Shown here: piece by piece, positions 1 to 7,858 of the stretch
Layout of the letters: each line of letters starts with the position of its first letter
Numbering within the stretch: position 1 is the first letter of the stretch
NCBI GenBank assembly: GCA_036496585.1
Contig: DASXLB010000004.1
Coordinates: 1-64,000, forward strand
From: Vicinamibacterales bacterium
GTDB lineage: Bacteria > Acidobacteriota > Vicinamibacteria > Vicinamibacterales > 2-12-FULL-66-21
Reading direction: 5' to 3'
Length of the DNA stretch: 64,000 nucleotides
The notes under the pieces: model-generated
Seen by the model: the letters and a program-made list of their open reading frames with translations, nothing else
Database searches by the model: none
Told to the model about the DNA's origin: nothing
Translations under genes and position numbers: made by a program

Positions 1-1353
1 TTCAGTTGCGACCGTCGTGGAGCCGGTGAAGGTCCCCTCCACCAACTCGACCGCCGCGACGACGTTCAGGCTGCCGGCGCCTGCTTCGATCAGCCCCGCG
101 CCGGCCACGCGCGACGCCGTCAACTGCAGCGCCGCTTTCACCTGCAGCGGCGTCAGCCACGGCCGCGCCGACAGCAGCAGCGCCGCCGCACCCGAGGCCA
201 CCGCCGCCGACATGCTCGTCCCGCTCAGCTCGATATACGCCGAGCCGCCGCGGCCCGGCACCACGTGCTCCGGATACGTCGTCGCCAGGTAGCTGCCCGC
301 CGCCGCCGCCGCCACGATCTTGTTGCCCGGCGCCACCAGCTCCGGCTTCAGCACGCCGTCAAAGAGCGTCGGCCCGCGCGAGCTGTAGGTCGCCATCACG
401 TCGTCGGACCGCTGCGGCGTCCCGACCGTGTTGAGCGCCCCCACCGTCAGCACCGACGGCGCGTTGCCCGGCGCGATGATGCCCCCCACCACCGGGCGGC
501 CATCGTCTGTCTTCCCGAAATTCCCCGCCGCCGCCACCACCACGATGCCGGCCGCGACCGCACGCTCGGCCTCCTGGCAGAGCGGATCGTCCCGGTACGA
601 CTCGAACACCGGATGCCCGAGCGAAAGATTGATGACGCGGATGTTGTAGCGCCCGCGGTTCTGGATCGCCCACTCGATCGCCTCGATGACGACGTCGGTC
701 TTGCCGGAGCCGTCCGCCCCGAGCACGCGCAGGTTGGCGATCCACGCGCCCGGCGCCATGCCGCCGTAGCCGTCGCGGCCGCTCTCGGCGACGATGCCGG
801 CGACGTGCGTGCCGTGGCCGTACTCGTCGCGCCCGCTGCCCTTCGGATCCGTGAAGTCCTTCGACACGATGACCCGGTTCTGCAGCGCGCTGTGGGGCGC
901 CACGCCCGAATCGATCACCGCCACCGTCACCCCGCGGCCGTCGCTCGCCGCCAGACCCGCCGCCCCTTCCCAGACCTGATCGGCACCGGTCGCCTCGCTC
1001 GTCTCCGCGCCCATCCGATAGACGATGGCGTTCCCCGCCACGTGCGGCACGTCGGGGTCCTGCGCGATCGCGTCGATCTGGCCGCCGGTCGCCTCGAGCA
1101 CGGCGCCTCCCGGCAGCCGCTTCTTCAGACGCGCGCCGTAGCGCGCCACCAGCTGGTCGACAGTGGCGTCGTCGGCCGACACGATGATTTCGGCGGGCGC
1201 TTCGACGCGGCGGGCGATCCGATCCGCGATGTCACTCGAGAGCCGCGCGCGGCGTCCCGGCTGCGCATGCGCGGCAGGCGCGCCGGCGCAGACGAGCACA
1301 GTCACGACTACAGCACGAATTGACAGGCGACGGGCAGAGGTAGCATTCGGCAT
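1..1353 (-). CDS. secreted S8 (subtilisin-like) serine peptidase, C-terminus cut by window
   Basis: Reading the minus strand from ATG at 1353 gives 451 residues without a stop; the 3' end lies outside the window. A Sec signal peptide ends near residue 31 (cleavage after AHA-Q). A short inhibitor-like propeptide region (about 35-110) precedes the catalytic domain. All three catalytic residues are visible: D148 in AVIDSG, H180 in GHGTHVAG and S380 in SGTSMS, with the oxyanion Asn in the AAAGNFGK segment. The enzyme should act outside the cytoplasm on proteins. It is clearly a paralogue of the subtilase at 5672, sharing the YNIRV-NLS, ESY and PGNAP-VLTVGA segments. It is divergent from the peptide-importer operon and has a sigma-54-like promoter just upstream. 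Whether it also carries WG repeats cannot be seen. Confidence 0.93.
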   Translation of the reverse strand, partial: MPNATSARRLSIRAVVVTVLVCAGAPAAHAQPGRRARLSSDIADRIARRVEAPAEIIVSADDATVDQLVARYGARLKKRLPGGAVLEATGGQIDAIAQDPDVPHVAGNAIVYRMGAETSEATGADQVWEGAAGLAASDGRGVTVAVIDSGVAPHSALQNRVIVSKDFTDPKGSGRDEYGHGTHVAGIVAESGRDGYGGMAPGAWIANLRVLGADGSGKTDVVIEAIEWAIQNRGRYNIRVINLSLGHPVFESYRDDPLCQEAERAVAAGIVVVAAAGNFGKTDDGRPVVGGIIAPGNAPSVLTVGALNTVGTPQRSDDVMATYSSRGPTLFDGVLKPELVAPGNKIVAAAAAGSYLATTYPEHVVPGRGGSAYIELSGTSMSAAVASGAAALLLSARPWLTPLQVKAALQLTASRVAGAGLIEAGAGSLNVVAAVELVEGTFTGSTTVATE

Positions 1354-1383
1354 GGTGTGACCCCGTGAATGCTGCGCACAAAG

Positions 1384-1398
1384 GCACACGCCGTGCCA
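1384..1398 (-). promoter_or_regulatory. candidate sigma-54 promoter of the first subtilase
   Basis: On the minus strand the sequence reads TGGCACGGCGTGTGC. The -24 element TGGCAC is perfect, GG and GC are exactly 10 bases apart as sigma-54 requires, and the -12 element is GTGC instead of TTGC. The predicted transcription start is near 1372, leaving a leader of about 20 bases before the ATG at 1353. Confidence 0.5.
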
Positions 1399-1437
1399 GA
1401 GCTGCACCGATACTTCAGTACTAACTACCGTTCATCT

Positions 1438-1451
1438 AGTGTCATGACACT
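1438..1451. promoter_or_regulatory. 14-bp perfect palindrome, possible regulator site
   Basis: AGTGTCATGACACT is a perfect inverted repeat about 40 bases upstream of the -24 element of the minus-strand sigma-54-like promoter. It is the type of dyad bound by dimeric regulators; the protein is unknown. Confidence 0.4.
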
Positions 1452-1541
1452 GAGAGTCAGCAGAAGACAAGACGATCCATATCGAGGTAACTGCATCGAG
1501 GGCCTGCCGCGCGCGCTCGCCGCCCGCCGCGGGCCCGGTGG

Positions 1542-1555
1542 GCCAATGCATTGGC
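1542..1555. promoter_or_regulatory. 14-bp perfect palindrome, possible regulator site
   Basis: GCCAATGCATTGGC is a perfect inverted repeat about 100 bases before the importer operon and about 145 bases upstream of the subtilase -24 element, a distance typical of enhancer sites. Its sequence differs from the palindrome at 1438. Confidence 0.35.
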
Positions 1556-1656
1556 TTGCGCGCCTGTTTTTCCGGCTCGGGTAAGCGCTACCCTGCAGAA
1601 TGCCTGTAAAACGGCCGATATTGAAGCGGCCAAGCGATTAGCCGATAGGGTCAAGA

Positions 1657-3381
1657 GTGGGCCGACAACTTCGTCACGTCATTGCGGTTTCTGCCGTTGG
1701 GCTGCTCGCGGCCTGCGGCGGGAAGGGCAGCGTGCCACCGGCCGGCGCCTCCGCCCCCTCACGCGGCGGCGTCCTGACCGCCTCGCTCCGCTCCGAGCCG
1801 CCGACGTTCAACCGGCTCGGGCCCGACGCCCAGCACGCCGCCGTCGACGCCGTGACCCGACTGACACAGGCCCCCCTCGTCCGGATCAACCGCCTCACCG
1901 ATCAGCCCGAACCCTGGCTCGCCGAATCCTGGATCGTGTCGGATGACGGTCGGACCATGACCTTGACGCTCCGCGACGGCGTCACCTTCTCCGACGGCCA
2001 GCCGTTCACCTCGGAAGACGTCGTCTTCACGTTCCACGCGCTCTACGACCCGCGCTCGGCGAGCGCCCTCGCCAGCGGCGTCCAGGTGAATCGCGCGCCG
2101 CTCAGCGTCACGGCCCGGGACCGGCGGACCGTGGTGGTGACGATGGCGGCGCCGTTTGCGCCTGGCGTGGCGATGCTCGACAACGTGCCGATCTATCCGA
2201 AGCACCTGCTGCAGGCGGCGGTCGAGGCCGGCACCTTCGCCAAGGCGTGGGGCGTCGCGACCCCGCCGGCGGCGATCGCCGGTCTCGGGCCGTTCACGCT
2301 GGAGGCCTACTCGCCCGGACAGCGGCTCACCTTCGTGCGCAATCCGCACTACTGGCGCCGCGACGCCGCCGGCGTGCAGCTGCCGTATCTCGATCGCGTC
2401 ATCCTCGACATCGTCAAGACGCAGGACGCCGAGATGCTGCGGCTGCAGGCGGGATCGATCGACCTGATGACGCAGGCGGATGTTCGCGCCGAGGACATCG
2501 CCGCGCTGCGGCGGCTGCGCGACCAGGGGAGCGTGCAGCTCGTCGAGCCGGGCGTGAGCGCCGATCCGAACATGCTCTGGTTCAACCTGACGCCCGGCGC
2601 GATCGCCGCCAACCAGAAGACGCGCCCCTACCTGGCGCGGACCGAGTTCCGCCAGGCGGTGTCGTACGCGGTGGATCGGCAGGCGATCGCGAACACGCTC
2701 TATCTCGGCGCGGCGGAGCCGGTCTACGGCCCGATCACGCCCGGGAACCGCACCTGGTACTCGCCGGCCGCGCCGGCCTATCCCGCCGATCCGGGGCGCG
2801 CGCGGACGCTGCTCGCCGGCCTCGGCCTGACCGACCGGGACGGCGACGGCATGCTCGAGGACGCGGCGGGGCGGCCCGTGCGCTTCTCGATCCTGTCGCA
2901 GGCCGGCCACGTGCGCGGGCAGGTGGCGACGATGATCCAGGGGCAGCTGAAGAAGGTCGGGATCACCGCCGACGTCGTGGAGCTCGATCCGCCGTCGATC
3001 TTCGACCGCTACGGCCGCGGCGACTACGACAGCATCTACTTCGGGTTCCAGACGAGCGCGCTCGATCCGGCGATGAACCTCGATTTCTGGCTGAGCTCCG
3101 GCAGCAACCACCTGTGGAACGCCGAGCAGAAGACGCCGGCGACGCCCTGGGAATCGCAGATCGACGCGCTGATGCAGCGCGTGGCGTCGCCGGCGCCGCT
3201 CGCCGAGCGGCAGCGGCTGTTCGCCGAGGTGCAGCGGATCTTCGGCGAGAGCCTGCCGGCGATCGCGTTCGTGGCGCCGAAGGTCACGGTGGCGATGAGC
3301 CGCCGGGTCGGCGGCGCCGAGCCGGCGATTCTCGATCCGAAGATTCTCTGGAATCCCGACGTCCTGTTCGTGCGTCCCTAG
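1657..3381 (+). CDS. peptide-type ABC transporter substrate-binding lipoprotein
   Basis: 574 residues from a GTG start. The N-terminus is a lipoprotein signal with lipobox LAAC, so the mature protein would be anchored on the periplasmic side starting at Cys20. The rest matches the SBP_bac_5 (OppA/DppA) fold: SLRSEPPTFN near the start, a W-AESW segment, the LRDGVTFSDG signature with DVVFTF, and the typical YDSIYFG segment near the C-terminus. It should capture oligopeptides or similar ligands and hand them to the two permeases encoded directly downstream (16 bases to the first). No ATPase gene is in the operon, so an ATPase must be shared from elsewhere. Ligand specificity cannot be read from the sequence. 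Confidence 0.9.
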   Translation: MGRQLRHVIAVSAVGLLAACGGKGSVPPAGASAPSRGGVLTASLRSEPPTFNRLGPDAQHAAVDAVTRLTQAPLVRINRLTDQPEPWLAESWIVSDDGRTMTLTLRDGVTFSDGQPFTSEDVVFTFHALYDPRSASALASGVQVNRAPLSVTARDRRTVVVTMAAPFAPGVAMLDNVPIYPKHLLQAAVEAGTFAKAWGVATPPAAIAGLGPFTLEAYSPGQRLTFVRNPHYWRRDAAGVQLPYLDRVILDIVKTQDAEMLRLQAGSIDLMTQADVRAEDIAALRRLRDQGSVQLVEPGVSADPNMLWFNLTPGAIAANQKTRPYLARTEFRQAVSYAVDRQAIANTLYLGAAEPVYGPITPGNRTWYSPAAPAYPADPGRARTLLAGLGLTDRDGDGMLEDAAGRPVRFSILSQAGHVRGQVATMIQGQLKKVGITADVVELDPPSIFDRYGRGDYDSIYFGFQTSALDPAMNLDFWLSSGSNHLWNAEQKTPATPWESQIDALMQRVASPAPLAERQRLFAEVQRIFGESLPAIAFVAPKVTVAMSRRVGGAEPAILDPKILWNPDVLFVRP

Positions 3382-3397
3382 GGCGGATCGCCACCCG

Positions 3398-4324
3398 ATG
3401 CCGTTCATCCGCTTTCTCGTGTGGCGCGCGGCCGGCGCGGCGCTGCTCGTGTTCGCCGTCAGCTCGGGTGCGGTGCTGCTGGCGCAGCTCGCGCCGGGCG
3501 ACTACGCCGGCGTGCTCGGGCGCAACCAGGCGACCATCGCCGCCGAGCGGCAGCGGCTGGGGCTCGACCTGCCGCTGGCGCAGCAGTACGGACGCTGGCT
3601 GCGGCGCGCCGCGGCGCTCGATCTGGGCGTGTCGCTGCAGACCGAGCGCCCGGTCGGACCGCTCGTGCTCGAGCGCGCGCGCAACACCGCGGCGCTGGCG
3701 ATCGTGGCCCTGGCGGTCGCCACCGCGATCGGCATCCCCTGCGGCGTCGTGACCGGCAGCCGCCGCGGCGGCGGGGCGCGGCTGCTCCGCGGCGCGTCGC
3801 TCGTGCTGCTCTCGACGCCGTCGCTCGTCACCTCGCTGCTGCTGCTGACGCTGGCGGCGGCCACCGGATGGCTGCCCGTCTCGGGGATGGACGGTCCGCG
3901 TCATTTCGTGGTCCCGACGCTCGCGCTGGCGCTGCCGGTGGCGGCCGCGCTCGAGCGGCTGCAGTCGCGCTCGCTCGCCGACGTGCTGGCGCGTCCCGCG
4001 TCGATGGCGGCGCGCGCCCGCGGCATTCCCGACGGCCGGATCGTCTGGCGCCACGCGTGGCGGCAATCGCTCGGGCCGGTGCTCGCCGTCTACGGGGTGA
4101 TCGTCGGTTCGCTGTTCAGCGGATCGTTCGCGGTGGAGCTGGTGACGTCGTGGCCGGGGCTCGGCGATCTGATGCTCGGCGCGCTGATGGCCCGCGACAC
4201 GAACCTGGTGGCGGGCTGCGCCGCCGCGGGGGCGGCGTTCGTCGCGGCCGGCGTGTTCGCCGCCGAGGTCGCGCACGTGCTGGTCGACCCGCGGCTGACG
4301 CTGTCGCGAGCCGGGCATGTCTAG
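3398..4324 (+). CDS. ABC transporter permease, OppB/DppB type
   Basis: 308 residues with about six hydrophobic membrane segments. The N-terminal helix followed by an LAPGDY segment and GLDLPLAQQY is characteristic of the OppB/DppB family. The EAA-like cytoplasmic loop that contacts the ATPase is seen around residues 200-225 (ARARGIPDGRIVWRHAWR). It forms the membrane channel of a peptide importer with the next gene. Its stop overlaps the start of the OppC-type gene by 8 bases, indicating translational coupling. Confidence 0.9.
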   Translation: MPFIRFLVWRAAGAALLVFAVSSGAVLLAQLAPGDYAGVLGRNQATIAAERQRLGLDLPLAQQYGRWLRRAAALDLGVSLQTERPVGPLVLERARNTAALAIVALAVATAIGIPCGVVTGSRRGGGARLLRGASLVLLSTPSLVTSLLLLTLAAATGWLPVSGMDGPRHFVVPTLALALPVAAALERLQSRSLADVLARPASMAARARGIPDGRIVWRHAWRQSLGPVLAVYGVIVGSLFSGSFAVELVTSWPGLGDLMLGALMARDTNLVAGCAAAGAAFVAAGVFAAEVAHVLVDPRLTLSRAGHV

Positions 4325-5252
4325 GTGGCGCGCGGCGCTGCTGGCCGGTACCGCGCTCGTGGTGCTCGCCGGGCCGGCGCTGGCGCCCTACGACCCGGCG
4401 CGCGGCTTCGACGGCTACCCGTACGCCCCGCCGATGCGGCCGCACCTCGTCGACGACGACGGCCGCTGGCACCGGCCGTTTGCGTACCCGGTCCGCGTCG
4501 TCGATCCGCTCGAACGGCGGTATGCCGAGGATCGATCGCGCCGGATCGGCTTCGCGGCGGCGGACCCGTGGTTCCTCCTCGGCGCCGACGGCTTCGGGCG
4601 CGACGTGCTCTCGCGGCTGCTGGCCGGTGCGCGTCTGTCGCTCGGCGTGGCCGCGCTCGCCGGCGCCCTGGCGCTGCTGCTCGGCGCGGCGCTCGGGTCC
4701 GCCGCCGCCTACGCCGGGGGATGGGTCGACGCGGCGCTGATGCGGGCCGCGGATTTCACGCTGGTGCTGCCGGCGATCTACGTCGTGCTGGCGCTGCGGG
4801 GCGTGCTGCCGCTGGTGCTGGGCACGCGCGAGGTCTTCACGGTGCTGAGCGGCGTGCTGGCGCTGATCGGCTGGCCGGCGATCGCGCGCGGTGTACGCGG
4901 AATTCTCGTCGTGGAGGGCAGGGCCGAGTACGCAGAAGCGGCACGCGCGCTTGGCGCGACGCCGGCGCGGGTGATCTGGCGGCATCTGCTGCCGGCGACG
5001 CGCAGCTTCCTGGGGGTGCAGCTGGCCATCCTGGTGCCGGCGTTCGTGATGGCGGAGGCGACGCTATCCTTTGCCGGATTTGGATTTGCGCCGCCGGCGC
5101 CGAGCTGGGGCGCGATGCTGCGGGACGCCGCGCACGTCGGCGTCGCGGTCGACGCGCCGTGGCTGCTCGCCCCCGGCGCGGCCCTGCTGTTGACGGTCTT
5201 CGTGATCCACGCCATGGCCGGGGACGAGGTGTCGTCGGGCCCTGGTTTCTGA
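4317..5252 (+). CDS. ABC transporter permease, OppC/DppC type
   Basis: 311 residues, starting at an ATG that overlaps the preceding stop. It has an N-terminal membrane helix, a periplasmic stretch with the LLGADGFGRDVLSRLL-type OppC motif (about residues 87-102), then further membrane segments. The EAA loop AEAARALGATPARVIWRHLLP at about residues 205-225 would dock the ATPase. With the preceding genes it makes a peptide-type importer core; the operon ends here with no ATP-binding subunit. Confidence 0.9.
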   Translation: MSRWRAALLAGTALVVLAGPALAPYDPARGFDGYPYAPPMRPHLVDDDGRWHRPFAYPVRVVDPLERRYAEDRSRRIGFAAADPWFLLGADGFGRDVLSRLLAGARLSLGVAALAGALALLLGAALGSAAAYAGGWVDAALMRAADFTLVLPAIYVVLALRGVLPLVLGTREVFTVLSGVLALIGWPAIARGVRGILVVEGRAEYAEAARALGATPARVIWRHLLPATRSFLGVQLAILVPAFVMAEATLSFAGFGFAPPAPSWGAMLRDAAHVGVAVDAPWLLAPGAALLLTVFVIHAMAGDEVSSGPGF

Positions 5253-5575
5253 TCTGTTATCCCATTACGAATCAGTAAGTTGACTCGGGTCTTGCCGCTG
5301 TTCCATCCCGACACGTGTGTTCCGATCCTGCACAAGATTCCGTAAGCTGAAGTCCCGCCGCACGTTAGCTCCAGATTCGCTGCCGATCCTCAACTTCGGT
5401 GTTCCGAAACGGCGCAACCGCGCTCGGAGGCATCGGTACATACGATTCAGGTCGATCGATATAACACTCTTATTTGCATGTATTTACGAGTGCAAAACGA
5501 AGCCCGTCCGTTGTGGCCCCCCCCTTGCTAAATCGAAGTCCGAACTCGTAGCTTTCGATCCGAGCGAGGACAACC
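5253..5575 (+). other. AT-richer intergenic leader region upstream of the WG-repeat subtilase
   Basis: About 320 bases without a credible long gene. It is clearly less GC-rich than its surroundings, especially 5440-5510. It holds an inverted repeat TTTGCA (5473-5478) / TGCAAA (5491-5496) with a 12-base spacer, and immediately after it the sigma-54-type promoter at 5514. The AT-rich stretch could be a bending or IHF-like site, as is usual upstream of sigma-54 promoters; that is inference. Confidence 0.55.
5514..5529 (+). promoter_or_regulatory. sigma-54-type promoter of small ORF and WG-repeat subtilase
   Basis: TGGCCCCCCCCTTGCT matches the sigma-54 consensus TGGCAC-N5-TTGCW at every position except one (C for A), with GG and GC separated by exactly 10 bases. 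The predicted start of transcription is near 5540, upstream of the small ORF at 5576 and of the subtilase at 5672. Confidence 0.7.
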
Positions 5576-5638
5576 ATGAAGTGGGTGAAGCCGGCGGGGC
5601 CCCAGACGGGTCGGGGCGACAAAGCGGTGTGGGGCTAA
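5576..5638 (+). CDS. 20-residue small ORF ending in VWG, upstream of the WG-repeat subtilase
   Basis: ATG at 5576 follows a good ribosome binding site (GAGGA at 5566-5570, 5-base spacing) and lies about 36 bases after the predicted sigma-54 transcription start. It encodes 20 residues: MKWVKPAGPQ at the start, a TGRGDK centre and AVWG at the end. The terminal VWG is the core of the repeats (NIVWGT) in the protein encoded 33 bases downstream. It is basic, with no signal peptide or membrane segment. It could be a translated leader peptide controlling the subtilase, a substrate or a ligand; function unknown. No homologue is known to me. Confidence 0.5.
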   Translation: MKWVKPAGPQTGRGDKAVWG

Positions 5639-5671
5639 GCGCCTCGCGAGCAACTGGAGAGGATTGGAATC

Positions 5672-7858
5672 GTGATTGATTCACGCAAGTTCGTCGCAGG
5701 CGCGATTACCGCGTTCTGCATTTTCGCCCTGGCGGGAACAGCCGACGCCGGGAACCAGGGACGCGCGCGGCGCTCCCCGGATCCCAAGTCGGTGCTCACC
5801 GGCCAGGACACCCCCGATTACGGCCGACGCAAGTCCGGGGACCATCCCAAGCTCGATCGCAAGCTGAATGATCGGGCCTCGCAGGGCGGGTCCAATCGCA
5901 GCCGGGCGATCGTCGTGCTGGCCCCGGGCTGCTCGGTCGATGACCTCGTCACCAAGCTTGGCGGCAAGAACGGGCCGCGCTTCGGCGTGGTCAGCGCACA
6001 GCTGGTCGAGCTGCCGAACGCGCAGCTCCGCAAGCTTGCCGACAACCCGTGCGTGGCCTCGATCCACCACGATCGCCCGACCGGCGGCGTGCTCAACTAC
6101 GCCGCGATCGTCGAAGGCGCGCGCGCCGTGCAGACGCAGCTCGGTTACGACGGCGCCGGCATCGGCGTCGCGGTGATCGATTCGGGCGTCGCCACCTGGC
6201 ACGACGACCTGACCTACCAGGGGCACAATTCCCTGGTCAAGGTGGTCGGCGGCCAGCGCGTGGTCAAGTTCGTCGATTTCGTGAACGGGCGCACCACCCC
6301 CTACGACGACAACGGCCACGGCACGCACGTGACCGGCATCATCGCCGGCAACGGCTACGACACGCTCGGCGCACGCGCCGGCATCGCGCCCGCGGCCAAC
6401 ATCGTCAGTCTGAAGGTGCTCGACGCGAACGCGAACGGCACGATCAGCGGGGCGATCGCGGCGCTCGACTGGGTGCTGGCGAACCGCACCACCTACAACA
6501 TCCGCGTCGTGAACCTCTCGGTCGGCGCGATGGTGACCGAGTCGTACATGACGGATCCGCTGACGCTGGCGGCCAAGCGCCTCGTCGACGCGGGCATCGT
6601 CGTGGTGACGGCGGCCGGCAACCTCGGGAAGAACCCGGTGAGCGGCAAGGCGCAGTACGGCGCCATCACGTCGCCGGGCAACGCGCCCTGGGTGCTGACG
6701 GTCGGCGCCTACAGCCACATGGGCACGCTGACCCGTACCGACGACCAGTACGCCGACTTCAGCTCGCGCGGCCCGACGGCCCGCGATTTCCTGGCCAAGC
6801 CCGACGTGCTCGCGACCGGCGTGGGCATCGCGTCGCTCTCGGCTCCGGGCAGCACGCTCTTCCTCAGCAAGGCCGCCTATCTGCTGGGCGGGCTGCTGTC
6901 GACGGCGAACAAGCCCTACCTGAGCCTGACCGGCACCAGCATGGCGGCGCCGATCGTCACCGGCTCGGTCGCGCTGATGCTGCAGGCGAACCCGAAGCTG
7001 ACGCCGAACCTGGTCAAGGCGATCATCGAGTACACGTCGCAGGACTACCACTACGACACGCTGACGCAGGGCGCCGGCTTCCTCAACACCAAGGGGGCGG
7101 TCGACCTGGCCCGTTACCTGACGGCGCCGAGGAGCGGCACCCGCTACCCGTACAACTCGGACTGGTCGAAGACCATCGTCTGGGGCAACCGCAAGCTGCG
7201 CCGTGGGGTGATCAAGCCCGAGGGCAGCGCCTGGGCGGCCAGCACGGTGTGGGGTTCGAGCACGACGTCGGAAGCCGACAACATCGTGTGGGGCACCGCC
7301 TGCAGCACGCGCGAGTGCGACAACATCGTCTGGGGAACCGCCCAGATGGATGCCGACAACATCGTCTGGGGCACCTTCTCCCGTGAAGGCGACAACATCG
7401 TCTGGGGCACGGCGAGCGGCGAGGCCGACAACATCGTGTGGGGCACGTCGAGCGGCACCGCGGCCAACGTGGTGTGGGGCACGACCTGCGGCGCCTCCGA
7501 CTGCTCGAACATCGTCTGGGGCACCAGCATGCGCGAGATCGACAACATCGTCTGGGGCACGGCGATGGAAGCCGACAACATCGTGTGGGGCACCTCCACC
7601 GGCGAAGTCGACAACATCGTGTGGGGCACCGCGAGCGAGGCCGACAACGTGACCTGGGGCTGCTCGGGCGAGGACGCGCCGCCGTTCGACGATCCGAATA
7701 CGCCGACCGTGTTCGACGGCGTGCTGGATATCGACGGCGCCTTCGGGACGCAGGGTGGGGACGTGCCGGTCAGCACGACGACCTTGACCGACCCGCTGGT
7801 GGCCACGACGGCGACGATCACCTCAACCACCAGCTCGTTGCTCGGAGGAGGCCTCTAA
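5672..7858 (+). CDS. secreted S8 peptidase with C-terminal NIVWGT repeats
   Basis: 728 residues from GTG, chosen because GGAGAGGA lies 8 bases upstream and a signal peptide follows (cleavage after TADA, near residue 26). A propeptide-like region spans about 60-140. The subtilisin domain shows D170 (VIDSG), H216 (GHGTHVTG), the TAAGNLGK oxyanion segment and S423 (TGTSMAAP), so it should be active. Residues about 502-663 contain 13 WG-centred repeats, mostly DNIVWGT spaced 11-16 residues apart, with two CX4C pairs (ACSTREC and TCGASDC). An acidic segment and a Thr-rich tail follow. The repeats may be a surface or adhesion module, or a substrate-like region; unknown. The stop overlaps the acetyltransferase start by one base. 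Confidence 0.93.
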   Translation: MIDSRKFVAGAITAFCIFALAGTADAGNQGRARRSPDPKSVLTGQDTPDYGRRKSGDHPKLDRKLNDRASQGGSNRSRAIVVLAPGCSVDDLVTKLGGKNGPRFGVVSAQLVELPNAQLRKLADNPCVASIHHDRPTGGVLNYAAIVEGARAVQTQLGYDGAGIGVAVIDSGVATWHDDLTYQGHNSLVKVVGGQRVVKFVDFVNGRTTPYDDNGHGTHVTGIIAGNGYDTLGARAGIAPAANIVSLKVLDANANGTISGAIAALDWVLANRTTYNIRVVNLSVGAMVTESYMTDPLTLAAKRLVDAGIVVVTAAGNLGKNPVSGKAQYGAITSPGNAPWVLTVGAYSHMGTLTRTDDQYADFSSRGPTARDFLAKPDVLATGVGIASLSAPGSTLFLSKAAYLLGGLLSTANKPYLSLTGTSMAAPIVTGSVALMLQANPKLTPNLVKAIIEYTSQDYHYDTLTQGAGFLNTKGAVDLARYLTAPRSGTRYPYNSDWSKTIVWGNRKLRRGVIKPEGSAWAASTVWGSSTTSEADNIVWGTACSTRECDNIVWGTAQMDADNIVWGTFSREGDNIVWGTASGEADNIVWGTSSGTAANVVWGTTCGASDCSNIVWGTSMREIDNIVWGTAMEADNIVWGTSTGEVDNIVWGTASEADNVTWGCSGEDAPPFDDPNTPTVFDGVLDIDGAFGTQGGDVPVSTTTLTDPLVATTATITSTTSSLLGGGL
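7175..7660 (+). repeat. coding tandem repeat, 13 WG units
   Basis: In-frame repeat array in the subtilase. Ten units follow the (D/S/A)N(I/V)VWGT pattern; the first two (TIVWGN, STVWGS) and the last (NVTWGC) are degenerate. The linkers vary in length (4-7 residues) and are rich in Ser, Glu, Asp and Cys, so the WG core, and not the spacing, is under constraint. Confidence 0.95.

Larger units (their letters stand above)
1354..1656. other. divergent intergenic region between subtilase and peptide importer
   Basis: About 300 bases with no convincing gene. It contains a sigma-54-like promoter for the minus-strand subtilase (1384-1398) and two perfect 14-bp palindromes (1438-1451 and 1542-1555). 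Base composition is less GC-rich than the flanking genes between about 1400 and 1490. I see no clear sigma-70 promoter for the importer operon. Confidence 0.6.

Noticed and set aside
1551..1570. A sigma-54 box TGGC...TTGC near the importer operon
   Set aside because: The TGGCTTGC stretch has no GC at the required 10-base distance from GG.
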